Positions 34,156-43,110 are shown, counted from the stretch's first letter. The stretch is 64,000 bases of DNA from Phaeobacter inhibens DSM 16374 (GCF_000473105.1 NZ_KI421498.1:1178001-1242000), one strand, 5' to 3'. The notes: generated from the sequence alone by a model not told the origin. A program made the numbers and translations.

Positions 34156-34586
34156 TGCGTCTTCTTCTGTCTTTCTCGGCTGGCGGGCTGTTTGGCCTTG
34201 GCCTGTTTCTCTCTGGCATGACCGACACACAAAAGGTTCAGGGGTGGCTTGATATATTCGGTGCCTGGGATCCGACGCTGGCCTTTGTGATGGGAGGGGC
34301 CATATTGCCAATGGCACTGGCCTGGCAGCTGACCCGGGGTCGCGCGCCGCTGGTTGGGGGGCACTTTCCAACCCCACCACGGCAGGAGCTGGATCGACGA
34401 CTGATCATCGGATCTGTCCTGTTTGGTATCGGCTGGGGGCTGGTTGGCCTCTGCCCCGGACCGGCGATCGCCTCTCTCAGCTATGGCGGCACCGGCGGCA
34501 TCATTTTCATCGCAGCAATGCTCGTCGGCATGATTGCAGCGCCACCAGTCGCCCTGCGACTGGACCGCGCGGCTGCAAGCACGTAA
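34155..34586 (+). CDS. YeeE/YedE-family transporter half 2 (DUF6691-like)
   Basis: 143 residues, about four membrane segments. GLFLSGMTDTQKVQGWLDIFGAWDPTLAFVMGGA and GWGLVGLCPGPAIASLSYG, with the conserved Cys, are the hallmark of the second half of split YeeE transporters (PmpB-like). It starts in the TGATG overlap with the first half. Likely exports or imports a sulfur oxidation product such as sulfite or thiosulfate; direction is unknown. Confidence 0.9.
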   Translation: MRLLLSFSAGGLFGLGLFLSGMTDTQKVQGWLDIFGAWDPTLAFVMGGAILPMALAWQLTRGRAPLVGGHFPTPPRQELDRRLIIGSVLFGIGWGLVGLCPGPAIASLSYGGTGGIIFIAAMLVGMIAAPPVALRLDRAAAST

Positions 34587-34597
34587 AAGGCCGGATC

Positions 34598-35047
34598 ATG
34601 GACCCACGCACGTTGACCCCCCGCTATTCCGTCTCGCCGCAAATTTCTGTCGAGGACCTGCCGCAACTGGCCGCCGCCGGATTCACCACGGTGATCTGCA
34701 ACCGCCCTGATGCTGAGGTTCCGCCTAGCCATCAAGCCGATGCCATCCGCGCCGCTGCCGAGGCGCAGGGGTTGCGGTTCGAGGTGCTGCCGCTGACCCA
34801 CCAAACTATGACACCGGAGAATGTTGCGAAACAGCAAGCCTTCGTAGAGGCCTCAGAAGGTCCGGTGCTGGCCTATTGCGCATCCGGGACCCGCTGCTCG
34901 GTTGTCTGGGCATTGGGCCACGCCCCCCTGCTGCCGGTGGATGAGATTCTCGCCACCACCGCGGAGGCCGGGTATCAGCTTGATGGGCTGCGCCCGACGT
35001 TGATTGCGGTGGCCACACAGGCGACCCAGACTGCAAACGAAAACTGA
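34598..35047 (+). CDS. DUF442 / TIGR01244 phosphatase-like protein
   Basis: 149 residues. The protein-tyrosine-phosphatase signature is visible as CASGTRCS (CX5R). This domain is fused to the N-terminus of Blh in some bacteria and separate in others, always with persulfide genes. Its catalytic role in sulfur metabolism is not well defined; the Cys may handle persulfide. Last gene of the operon, ending before a bidirectional terminator. Confidence 0.87.
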   Translation: MDPRTLTPRYSVSPQISVEDLPQLAAAGFTTVICNRPDAEVPPSHQADAIRAAAEAQGLRFEVLPLTHQTMTPENVAKQQAFVEASEGPVLAYCASGTRCSVVWALGHAPLLPVDEILATTAEAGYQLDGLRPTLIAVATQATQTANEN

Positions 35048-35105
35048 TATCGTCAGCTGAAGTTCTGATTGTAGATGAGCTTCACCCTGTAAGACGCGGA
35101 AATCT

Positions 35106-35142
35106 AATGGCAGTGCTGATCATGCGCTGCCATTTTCTATTT
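35106..35142. terminator. Bidirectional terminator between persulfide operon and FliM-like gene
   Basis: Stem of 11 pairs (35106-35116 with 35124-35134, one G-T pair) and a seven-base loop, followed by TTCTATTT on the plus strand. It can end both convergent transcripts. Confidence 0.75.
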
Positions 35143-35162
35143 CGCCCCGCAGTTTGACAGGT

Positions 35163-36545
35163 TCACCCTGTGCCGCTGTTCAGCCCGGCCAGATCGGAGA
35201 TTTCCACCGCAGCGGCATCCGCGCTGAAATCGCCCAGGCCGTCACCTAAGCCATCCCCGAAGTCGTCGCCCATAGGCATCGCACCAAGGTCTGGGAGGTC
35301 CCCAAGATCAGGCAGATCACCAGACATGGCGTCACCAAGCCCATCGCCCAGACCATCTGGAAGGTCTCCGCCCATCGGCATACCAGCGAGGTCACCACCA
35401 AGGTCGCCGCCCAGATCCCCTCCGAGGTCACCGCCCAGATCGCCGCCAAAGCCACCTAGATCACCTCCGAGGTCGCCAAGCCCATCGCCCAGGTCTCCAC
35501 CCATGCCGCCCATACCGCCCATGGGATCCTGCAAACCGTCGGCCGCGACGGAGAGATCCAAGGTGGGTGGCTCATGCTCCAACGCCCCGGCACCGTCGCC
35601 CATATGGGAGGAGAACGCACTCTCGTCAGCCGCACGGTCGTTCACCAATTTCGTGCGAGGATCAGTTAGCCTGACAGCGCGGGCACCGTTCATCTGGCCC
35701 AGACGCCCCTGCGCAATAGCCTGACCACTGATGGATATCATTTCCGTCTCATAGAGGAAGGCCTGATCCAGCGGCAGAAGATCCCCCTCCTCGAGCGCGG
35801 AAAATTCATTCGCGGGAACCTTCATTCTGCATAGAACAGCGCGTAACTCGGCCCGCATGGATCCCATGTTGCTTCCCAGCGATGGGCCAGCCTGATGGGC
35901 GTTTTGGCCTGCCTCGCCCAGATCCTCGGGCGAAGGTTCAGGCAGGATCAGGGTCAGCCCGCCCTGCATCGCCCCGCAGGCAAGATCCAGCGTGAGCTCA
36001 ATCACCCGGTAGTCTTCGGCCTCGAGCCCGAGAACGAGGCTGCGCACATCCTCCACCTGCGCTCCGAAACGATAGCCGGAGAAAATCGCCTCATCCTTCT
36101 GCTGAGCCAGCATCGAGACCACCTTGGCAAAGGTGCGCTCAAGAAAATCGGCAACCATGGCCGCGTCTGTCGGGGTGTAATTCCGCTCACTCGGTGCCTT
36201 GCCCAGCACCTGCCCCATGGTCTGCTGTTGGATAAGCGCGGTGACGGTCGGTGCATCCAGAGTGGCGGCCCCAATTCGCCCGTTTGGCCCATCCAGCACC
36301 ACCAACAGATGCTTGTCCGACAAATGTGGTGGCAAATCCTCGGGAATGCGGTTGGCCTGGCGCGCGGCCAGCACCGCCACGGGAAGATCACACAGATCCG
36401 CTGCTGCCCGCGCAATCGAACGGCGCAAAGCCTTAAGGGTCAGCGAACTGGTAAGCCCGCCCTTGCCCTCTTTGGTGGCTGCCAGTTTGCGGGCCAAGAC
36501 CCCGCCGCCACCATTCGCTGTCGCTTCCGATTTCGTTTCAGACAT
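35163..36545 (-). CDS. FliM/FliN-like SpoA-domain protein with Gly-Asp-Leu repeat tail
   Basis: 460 residues. Residues 1-200 resemble the FliM middle domain; the SpoA domain is near 260-320 (EGDLLPLDQAFLYETEMISISGQAIAQGRLG, NGARAVRLTD), as in C-ring proteins FliM and FliN. After it comes a roughly 100-residue low-complexity tail of GGDLGG, GDGLGD and LPDLGD units (encoded at about 35220-35530), ending in a short ordinary segment. It is last in the operon with a receiver protein and a symporter-kinase, with no flagellar genes nearby. A role in linking the sensor to the motor, or a non-flagellar scaffold, is inference. Confidence 0.75.
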   Translation of the reverse strand: MSETKSEATANGGGGVLARKLAATKEGKGGLTSSLTLKALRRSIARAAADLCDLPVAVLAARQANRIPEDLPPHLSDKHLLVVLDGPNGRIGAATLDAPTVTALIQQQTMGQVLGKAPSERNYTPTDAAMVADFLERTFAKVVSMLAQQKDEAIFSGYRFGAQVEDVRSLVLGLEAEDYRVIELTLDLACGAMQGGLTLILPEPSPEDLGEAGQNAHQAGPSLGSNMGSMRAELRAVLCRMKVPANEFSALEEGDLLPLDQAFLYETEMISISGQAIAQGRLGQMNGARAVRLTDPRTKLVNDRAADESAFSSHMGDGAGALEHEPPTLDLSVAADGLQDPMGGMGGMGGDLGDGLGDLGGDLGGFGGDLGGDLGGDLGGDLGGDLAGMPMGGDLPDGLGDGLGDAMSGDLPDLGDLPDLGAMPMGDDFGDGLGDGLGDFSADAAAVEISDLAGLNSGTG

Positions 36546-36626
36546 AGGTTGTAAACCTGCCCCTCTCGCACCGCTTTGCCCTAGATTTACCTCAAGAGTG
36601 GTTACCAATAACTTTACGCGAAACAG

Positions 36627-39305
36627 TTAAACCGGGTTTTCCTGACGAAGAGGTAAGGAAACTTGAAAGGCACCGCCAACCTCCCCCGAAAGATAGGCCA
36701 CATCGCCGCCGAGACGCTGCATGATCTCCCGACAAATCGCCAGACCAAGGCCCGCACCGCCTGCCCGCTCCGGGCTAACCCTCGAAAATTTCTCAAAAAT
36801 AGTGGTGCGAAACGCGGGCGGGATCCCGTCACCATTGTCGATGAAATCAATGAACAACCAATGACCACTTTGACGGGCAGTGATGCGCAGTTGCGGATCC
36901 GCTGCGGTACAGTATTTGTCGGCGTTGGCGATCAGATTGATGAACACCTGCGCCAACCGGTCCAGATCAGAAGAGAGCCGCATATCATCTGTCGCCGCGT
37001 CACGCTCCACACGCAACCGCGCCGATCCATCCGCCAGCGCAGTGGCCACCGCATGATCCAGCACATCCCCCAAGCGCCCGGCACTGATATTGAGGCTCAC
37101 CTGGCCATTTTCCAGCACGCTAAGGTCCAGTAGATCGTTCAGCAGACGGGTGAGCCGCTGCGCCTCATCATGGATAATGCCCGCATAGCGACTGTGATCC
37201 TGCGACGCGAGGTTCTCGGTATCGCGCAGGATTTCGGAAAACGCACGGATGGAGGTCATCGGCGTGCGCAATTCATGGCTCACCTGGCTGAGGAAGGCAT
37301 CTTTCTGCTGTGACAACTGCGTCAGTTTTTCATTTGTTTCCTGAAGTTTGCGCGCAGTTCTTGACAGTTCTTCAGACTGTGTTTCAAGCCGGTTGGAATA
37401 CTCGAGGATCTGCGCCGTCTCATCCGCCACCGCCAACAGATCCTGCACCGAGACCGAAGACCCACCGACGATCTGCCCGACCATCGCATGGGCCGCCGCC
37501 GCCCCGATAGAGGCGCTGAGCTCGCGCTCCAGCCGCTCCAAGAACGCAGGGGTCGGCTCCGGCAGCGGGCCGCGCCCGCCCTGGCGCGTCAACTCGCTCT
37601 GAAAGAACTTCTGCGCCTCACCCGCCCCCAGGATACGCTGAGACATGACCATCAGATCCTCGCTCTGCGCCACGGATCCGGTCCAGCCGCGCGGACCCGA
37701 AGAATGGTCAAATACGTGAACAAATTGCGCGCCCTGAAGGCGCTCCATCGGGCTGGGGAAGGTCAGCAGTGACCCGATCAGGAACGCCGCCGTGTTCAAT
37801 GCCATCGACCACAGAACCGCATGGACCGTAGGGTCCAGCCCCTCAATCCCAAAGAGCGCATGAGGGCGCAGCCACGACAGGCCCAGCACCCCGTCCGCCA
37901 GCACATGCGCAGGCAGCAGCCCCCCGCCCAGTTCTGGCAAAAGCATCGTATAAAGCCAGATCGCAAACCCAACGGACAACCCTGCAAGCGCTCCACTGCG
38001 GGTCGCGCCGCGCCAGAACAGCCCGCCCACGAGGCTTGGCAGCATCTGTGAAATACCGGTGAACGAAATCAGACCGATAGCCGCCAGCGCCGCACCGCCA
38101 CCCGAGAGCGTATAATAGAAATAGCCCAGCGCCATGATGCCCGCGATCGACAGCCGCCGCGACAGAAGCACGACATGGCGCACATCCCCGGAGACGGAGG
38201 CGCCCACCTCCTGCCAGCGCAGCCAGATCGGCATGACGATATGGTTAGACACCATGGTCGACAATGCCATCGCAGCGACAATCGCCATGGATGTCGCAGA
38301 GGAGAACCCTCCCAGAAAGGACAACATCGCCAGACCCTGTTGCCCCTCGGCCAAGGGCAGGGTCAGGACGAATAGATCCGGGTTTGATCCCACTGGCAAC
38401 AGCTCCAGCCCGATGGCGGCGATCGGCACCACAAAGATCGAGATCAGCAGGAGATAGAGTGGAAACGCCCAGGCCGCGACGCGCAGATGCCGTTCATCCT
38501 CATTCTCGACCACCATGACCTGGAACATTCGCGGCAGGCAGACAAAGGCCGCCGCCGAGAGGAAGGTGATCGTCGCCCAGCGCCCGCCATCAACCTGCCA
38601 TTGCCCGATGGAGGAGGCATCAATCCGGGCCATAGTCTCACCGACCCCACCCGCGATTCCCCAGACAACAAAGATCCCCACTGCCAGCAGCGAGACCAGC
38701 TTGACCACCGCCTCAAGTGCCACGGCAGTAACGACGCCATGGTGGCGCTCATTGGCGTTGAGATTGCGCGTACCGAACAGAATGGCAAAAGCTGCCAACC
38801 CGGCCGCCACCCAGAACACCGTCTGCGTTTCATTGACACTGCGCAGCGGGTCAGCTTCTGCGAAGATCGAAAAGGACAGCGTAATAGACTGCAGTTGCAG
38901 TGAAATATAGGGAGTCGTGCCAATCACTGCGAGAATGGTGACACCAATTGCCAAGAGGTTGGACTTGCCATATCGCGCCGACAGAAGATCCGCGATGGAG
39001 GTGATCCGCTGGCTGCGCCCGATACGGACCAGCTTGCGCAACCCCCACCACCAGCCGACCATGACCAGTGTCGGGCCAAGATAGATGGTGATGTATTCCA
39101 ATCCTGAGCGCGCCGCGTAGCCGACCGCCCCGTAGAAGGTCCAGGCGGTGCAATAGATCGACAGCGACAGTGTGTAGATCAACGGTGACCGCATCCAGCG
39201 GGCGGGGCGTCCATGGCTGGCATGACGATCCGCAGCGAAAGCCACGATGAACAGCAGCGCAACATAGCTCAGACAGACCAGCGCCAGAACATTGAGCGAC
39301 GCCAT
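36627..39305 (-). CDS. Sodium/solute symporter-histidine kinase fusion, CrbS-like
   Basis: 892 residues. The first 530 or so form an SLC5-type symporter domain with about 13 helices (FLSAAAFVCLPRMFQVMVVEN, FLGGFSSATSMAIVAAMALSTMVSNH). After a linker come a coiled coil (about 640-670), the H box LSQVSHELRTPMTSIRAF with His near 677, the N box IANADKYC and G boxes DNGDGIP and GAGLGLAICREIM. CrbS of Vibrio and Pseudomonas has this plan and controls acs in response to acetate. Its start overlaps the stop of the preceding small gene as ATGA. The frame is open upstream but lacks a better start. Confidence 0.88.
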   Translation of the reverse strand: MASLNVLALVCLSYVALLFIVAFAADRHASHGRPARWMRSPLIYTLSLSIYCTAWTFYGAVGYAARSGLEYITIYLGPTLVMVGWWWGLRKLVRIGRSQRITSIADLLSARYGKSNLLAIGVTILAVIGTTPYISLQLQSITLSFSIFAEADPLRSVNETQTVFWVAAGLAAFAILFGTRNLNANERHHGVVTAVALEAVVKLVSLLAVGIFVVWGIAGGVGETMARIDASSIGQWQVDGGRWATITFLSAAAFVCLPRMFQVMVVENEDERHLRVAAWAFPLYLLLISIFVVPIAAIGLELLPVGSNPDLFVLTLPLAEGQQGLAMLSFLGGFSSATSMAIVAAMALSTMVSNHIVMPIWLRWQEVGASVSGDVRHVVLLSRRLSIAGIMALGYFYYTLSGGGAALAAIGLISFTGISQMLPSLVGGLFWRGATRSGALAGLSVGFAIWLYTMLLPELGGGLLPAHVLADGVLGLSWLRPHALFGIEGLDPTVHAVLWSMALNTAAFLIGSLLTFPSPMERLQGAQFVHVFDHSSGPRGWTGSVAQSEDLMVMSQRILGAGEAQKFFQSELTRQGGRGPLPEPTPAFLERLERELSASIGAAAAHAMVGQIVGGSSVSVQDLLAVADETAQILEYSNRLETQSEELSRTARKLQETNEKLTQLSQQKDAFLSQVSHELRTPMTSIRAFSEILRDTENLASQDHSRYAGIIHDEAQRLTRLLNDLLDLSVLENGQVSLNISAGRLGDVLDHAVATALADGSARLRVERDAATDDMRLSSDLDRLAQVFINLIANADKYCTAADPQLRITARQSGHWLFIDFIDNGDGIPPAFRTTIFEKFSRVSPERAGGAGLGLAICREIMQRLGGDVAYLSGEVGGAFQVSLPLRQENPV

Positions 39306-39640
39306 CAGTCCGCGTCCCCGCCCCGGCGCGGTTCGCCACCTTCGGTCCAGTGCTCCGCCCAGCGCCTCACCGCCAGAGCAAAGCCAAAGCTCGCCAGAAT
39401 CAACCCCGCCCAGACCACAAGGATATAGATCATGGCCCGTGACAAAGGCATGCCTGACATGCTGTCCGGTGCAGGATAGGGGTCTGGGTCCGGCCACATC
39501 AGTGGCACCAGCATTAACAGCGCGCCCAAGACCGGTAACACGCGGGCAACATCCATCAGACGGCGGCGGCGATAGGTCCGGCGCTCAACAAACGGCGCGC
39601 CGGTTTCGCCCTCGCTTTCGGCGCCGTCGCCACGGATCAT
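39305..39640 (-). CDS. Two-TM protein in the symporter-kinase operon
   Basis: 111 residues: a basic N-terminus (VERRTYRRRRLMDV), helix one about 33-48, a Pro-rich loop PDPDPYPAPDS, helix two about 70-90 and a charged tail. It overlaps both neighbours by ATGA, so translation of regulator, this protein and kinase is coupled. A small membrane subunit associated with the symporter domain, comparable in size to DUF485-type partners of acetate symporters, is possible; the sequence is not clearly DUF485. Confidence 0.72.
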   Translation of the reverse strand: MIRGDGAESEGETGAPFVERRTYRRRRLMDVARVLPVLGALLMLVPLMWPDPDPYPAPDSMSGMPLSRAMIYILVVWAGLILASFGFALAVRRWAEHWTEGGEPRRGGDAD

Positions 39641-40080
39641 CCCTGGCGGGCCTGTTCGGCCAGATCAGCAGCCGCACCGCCAGCCTCAGACACATCCGCG
39701 CGGTTCTGGGCCGCTTGCGCATGAAGGTCGCGGACCGCGGTCAGAACCTCATTGTTGGAGAACGGTTTTGTCATGAACCGAGTGACCCCGGCCTGCTCTG
39801 CCATTTCGCGGTCGCGCAGCTGTCCCCTTGCGGTCAGCATCAGAACCGGCAAATCCGGCAGCTGCCCGCTGTCGCGCAGTTCGCGAATGATCTCCAGCCC
39901 GCTTTTGCCCGGCAACATCAGATCTAGGATCACCAGATCCGGCTTAGCCGTGCAGATCACCTCAACCGCATCACTGCCATCGGCGTGGCTGTCGACCTGC
40001 CAGCCATCGCGGGTCAGCAGAAATCGGATTGCCTCGGTGATATTCGGCTCGTCTTCGACCAGAACAACATGCCTGCCCAT
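39637..40080 (-). CDS. Receiver-only response regulator
   Basis: 147 residues, a single receiver: acidic pocket VEDEP, phospho-acceptor Asp53 in LDLMLPGKSG, Thr in MLTARG and Lys105 in MTKPFS. About 30 Ala-rich residues follow with no output domain. It is first in the operon with the symporter-kinase and so is its likely target. Without a DNA-binding domain it must act through protein contacts, possibly the FliM-like protein or another regulator. Confidence 0.9.
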   Translation of the reverse strand: MGRHVVLVEDEPNITEAIRFLLTRDGWQVDSHADGSDAVEVICTAKPDLVILDLMLPGKSGLEIIRELRDSGQLPDLPVLMLTARGQLRDREMAEQAGVTRFMTKPFSNNEVLTAVRDLHAQAAQNRADVSEAGGAAADLAEQARQG

Positions 40081-40179
40081 TGTGTGGATATTCCTCCCCT
40101 ACGCCCGATCCTTCGCGAGGTCATTGCCTCAAGGCGTCTCCGTCCTTGGCGCAACAGTAGCGTTGCGGTTACGCCGCTG

Positions 40180-41493
40180 TCAAAACTCTTCCTTCAGGAT
40201 CGACGGTTCGCGCCGCGCCACACAGTCGCGGCGCGAACAGATCCGGCAGCTCGCGCCAACTGGCTGCGCCGTCTCCGCCACCTCAACTTTGGGCAAGATC
40301 AGCATCACCGCGTGATACAGCGGATCGCTATCAAAATCTGGCCGCTGATGAGGCCAGGAGACCGCCAGACAGTCAAAACCAACGGCACTACGCCCCTGCT
40401 GCACCACATCCCGGCGCACAGGCACCTGAGGGCGCGATAGCGCAGTATAAAGCGGCCACAACGGACAGGAGGCTCCGAACCTTGGCAATGCAAACCCCGT
40501 GACCGGCTTGCGGAAAAGGATCGAGCCAGAGGCATCGCAGACCACCAGCCCCGCCTCCTGGCCGAGCACTGCAGGCGGCAACGCCCCAAGCCGACGCAGC
40601 ACCGTCGACAAATCACAGTCAAACGCACGAGCCAAGTTGACGGGCGCAATCCCACCGCTGGCCAGGCATTCAGCAAGCGGCGACAAAGGCAGCGCCTCGG
40701 CGTCGGCGCAGTATTGCAACAGGGCCGCACGGGCGATGACACGCCCCGCCTCACTCACCAGATCGCTCCCCTGCGCAATCAGCACCTCAATCAGATCCCC
40801 CCGCGCCTTAGTCTCCGCCTCTTCCAGATCCGGAAAGTGATGACCATGAGTGGCAAAAAACTGCTCGACCTCCTCCTGGGGGACACCACGGCGATCAGCG
40901 GAGGTATTACTCTCATCAAGGAAGTTCACCAACGCGCGGCTACTTTCTGCAAGGCGCAGCGAATCCTCATTGAGGTTCTTGTGGAACCGGTCACGCCATT
41001 CGACCTCCAGCTCTCCGGTCTCCGCCAGGATCGACGCGGTTGAACGGATCGCCGCAGCAGTGGACAGAACCTCATGCAGCGAGGCTGCCAGCTGCGGGTC
41101 ATGGGTCAGCCGGTCCGACAGGGTTTGAACCGTCCGCTCCAAACTGGCTATACGTTGCTGGCTTTGCGCCAGCACCTCGGCCCAGCCCGGGAACCTGCCC
41201 GCAAATTCATCCACCCGGTCCAGCTCCGCCACCGGCCGGGGCAGATCCGCGGCAGCCTCCCGCAGGGTCGACAGCAGCGCCACCTCCGCCCCTTCCGTCA
41301 GCATCGAAGGTTCCACCGCCAGCACCCGCGCCAGATCAACCAGTAGTTTGCCACCGATTCTGCGCCGGTTGTGTTCAATCAGGTTCAGATAGGAGGCTGA
41401 GATTTCCACCTGTCGCGCAAGATCGGCCTGCCGCAGCCCCAGCATCAACCGCCGCTCGCGGATGCGGCTCCCTGTCAGCGTGTCACGCCCCAT
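40180..41493 (-). CDS. ScfR-family short-chain fatty acyl regulator (XRE HTH, DUF2083)
   Basis: 437 residues. The XRE helix-turn-helix is at about 5-60 (RIRERRLMLGLRQADLARQVEISASYLNLIEHNRR). The C-terminus has the DUF2083 Cys motif GASCRICSRRDCVARREPS. Relatives include RamB in actinobacteria and MccR/PccR in Rhodobacter, which sense acyl-CoA levels and control acetate or propionate genes. The start was placed at the ATG behind GGAAGGGAG. Divergent from the ABC operon, whose promoter region has TTTACA elements. Confidence 0.87.
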   Translation of the reverse strand: MGRDTLTGSRIRERRLMLGLRQADLARQVEISASYLNLIEHNRRRIGGKLLVDLARVLAVEPSMLTEGAEVALLSTLREAAADLPRPVAELDRVDEFAGRFPGWAEVLAQSQQRIASLERTVQTLSDRLTHDPQLAASLHEVLSTAAAIRSTASILAETGELEVEWRDRFHKNLNEDSLRLAESSRALVNFLDESNTSADRRGVPQEEVEQFFATHGHHFPDLEEAETKARGDLIEVLIAQGSDLVSEAGRVIARAALLQYCADAEALPLSPLAECLASGGIAPVNLARAFDCDLSTVLRRLGALPPAVLGQEAGLVVCDASGSILFRKPVTGFALPRFGASCPLWPLYTALSRPQVPVRRDVVQQGRSAVGFDCLAVSWPHQRPDFDSDPLYHAVMLILPKVEVAETAQPVGASCRICSRRDCVARREPSILKEEF

Positions 41494-41555
41494 GGCGGCA
41501 CTCCCTTCCAAAAGCATGGCGGATCAAGGGCTTTCTGCATTGCAACATAAGTTTC

Positions 41556-41636
41556 TTTACAGAGAACCCTTAACACCTGTTCATTTGTTTACAGAATAAG
41601 TCAGTATTTCAAGGGTTTTATTGCGTGATTTTACAA
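41556..41636 (+). repeat. TTTACA direct elements upstream of the ABC operon
   Basis: TTTACAG at 41556 and 41588 (32 bases apart) and TTTACAA at 41630, all on the same strand, lie in the divergent region between the ScfR gene and the ABC operon. Two of the contexts extend the match as TCTTTACAGAGAA and TGTTTACAGAATAA. The same words occur upstream of acs with a 31-base spacing. Confidence 0.5.
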
Positions 41637-41725
41637 GCCGCGCCCATACTGGTTTTGCACGAGAACGTGCGGACGTCAGCGGAAGTGAGGAGCTGTTGCC
41701 GTCGTTACACATAAGGGAGGATTAC

Positions 41726-43072
41726 ATGTCCAAGACTGACGTATCGCGTCGCGGTGTCCTGAAGACCGGTGCCATCGCGGGCGCCGGCGTGGCGCTTCCG
41801 ACGATCTTTACCGCATCGTCTGCAGCCGCGTTTACAAATGAGCCAACCGGCAGCACCGTGACGCTGGGCTTCAACGTACCCCAAACCGGCCCCTACGCGG
41901 ATGAGGGCGCGGATGAGCTGCGCGCCTATCAGCTGGCGGTCGAACACCTGAATGGCGGCGGCGACGGCGGCATGATGAACACCTTCTCATCCAAGGCCCT
42001 GCAGGGCAACGGGATCATGGGCAAGGAAGTCAAATTCGTCACTGGCGACACGCAGACAAAATCGGACGCGGCCCGTGCATCGGCCAAGTCGATGATCGAA
42101 AAAGACGGCGCCGTGATGATCACCGGCGGTTCGTCCTCCGGTGTGGCGATTGCTGTACAGGGCCTCTGCCAAGAGGCTGGCGTGATCTTCATGGCCGGTC
42201 TCACCCACTCCAACGACACCACCGGCAAAGACAAGAAGGCCAATGGTTTCCGCCATTTCTTCAACGGCTATATGTCGGGTGCGGCTTTGGCACCGGTGCT
42301 GAAGAACCTCTACGGCACGGACCGGAACGCCTATCACCTGACGGCGGATTACACCTGGGGCTGGACACAGGAAGAATCCATCGCCGCCGCCACCGAGGCG
42401 CTGGGATGGAACACCGTGAACAAGGTGCGCACGCCGCTGGCGGCAACCGACTTCTCGTCCTACATTGCGCCGGTTCTGAACTCCGGCGCCGACGTGCTGG
42501 TGCTGAACCACTATGGCGGCAACATGGTGAACTCGCTCACCAACGCAGTACAGTTCGGTCTGCGTGAAAAGGTTGTAAACGGCAAGAACTTCGAAATCGT
42601 TGTTCCGCTTTACTCCCGCCTGATGGCCAAGGGTGCCGGTGCCAACGTGAAGGGCATTCACGGGTCCACGAACTGGCACTGGTCGCTGCAGGACGAAGGC
42701 TCGCAAGCATTCGTACGCTCCTTCGGCTCCAAATATGGCTTCCCACCGAGCCAGGCGGCACATACCGTCTATTGCCAGACCCTGCTTTATGCAGATGCCG
42801 TAGAACGCGCGGGCTCCTTCAACCCCTGCGCCGTTGTTGAGGCCCTTGAAGGGTTTGAGTTCGACGGTTTGGGCAATGGCAAGACGCTGTACCGTGCCGA
42901 AGACCACCAGTGCTTCAAAGACGTGCTGGTCGTACGTGGTAAGGAAAACCCGACCTCGGAGTTCGACCTGCTTGAAGTCGTCGAAGTAACCCCGGCGGAA
43001 CAAGTGACCTACGCGCCCGATCATCCGATGTTTGCTGGCGGTGCCCTTGGCACCTGCAACAGCGGCGCCTGA
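41726..43072 (+). CDS. HAAT-type ABC transporter binding protein (urea/amide group)
   Basis: 448 residues with a Tat-like signal (SRRGVLKTGAIAGAG). The mature part is a type I periplasmic fold: LGFNVPQTGPYADEGADELRAYQLAVEHLN, then IMGKEVKFVTGDTQTKSDAARASAKSMIEKDGAVMITGGSSS. This is the group annotated for branched-chain amino acids, urea or short-chain amides. AGGGAGG precedes the ATG. Because of the neighbouring ScfR gene a short-chain acid or its amide is a possible ligand; nothing in the sequence proves it. Confidence 0.87.
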   Translation: MSKTDVSRRGVLKTGAIAGAGVALPTIFTASSAAAFTNEPTGSTVTLGFNVPQTGPYADEGADELRAYQLAVEHLNGGGDGGMMNTFSSKALQGNGIMGKEVKFVTGDTQTKSDAARASAKSMIEKDGAVMITGGSSSGVAIAVQGLCQEAGVIFMAGLTHSNDTTGKDKKANGFRHFFNGYMSGAALAPVLKNLYGTDRNAYHLTADYTWGWTQEESIAAATEALGWNTVNKVRTPLAATDFSSYIAPVLNSGADVLVLNHYGGNMVNSLTNAVQFGLREKVVNGKNFEIVVPLYSRLMAKGAGANVKGIHGSTNWHWSLQDEGSQAFVRSFGSKYGFPPSQAAHTVYCQTLLYADAVERAGSFNPCAVVEALEGFEFDGLGNGKTLYRAEDHQCFKDVLVVRGKENPTSEFDLLEVVEVTPAEQVTYAPDHPMFAGGALGTCNSGA

Positions 43073-43083
43073 TCACAGACCTG

Positions 43084-43110
43084 GGGCGGGCGCAGATCAT
43101 GTGCCCGCCC
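43084..43110 (+). other. Intra-operon hairpin after the binding-protein gene
   Basis: Stem of 11 pairs (43084-43094 with 43100-43110, one G-T pair) and a five-base loop, with no T run. Such hairpins stabilise the 3' end of abundant binding-protein mRNA. The 150-base gap to the first permease holds no other feature. Confidence 0.6.

Noticed and set aside
35220-35530. Reading the Gly-Asp-Leu tail as RTX calcium repeats
   Set aside because: RTX units need GGxGxDxUx nonapeptides; the spacing here is irregular and six-residue based, and there is no secretion context.
35170-35724. Plus-strand frame rich in Pro and Ser opposite the FliM-like repeat tail
   Set aside because: Its periodicity only mirrors the Gly-Asp-Leu repeat on the other strand; no ribosome site or domain.
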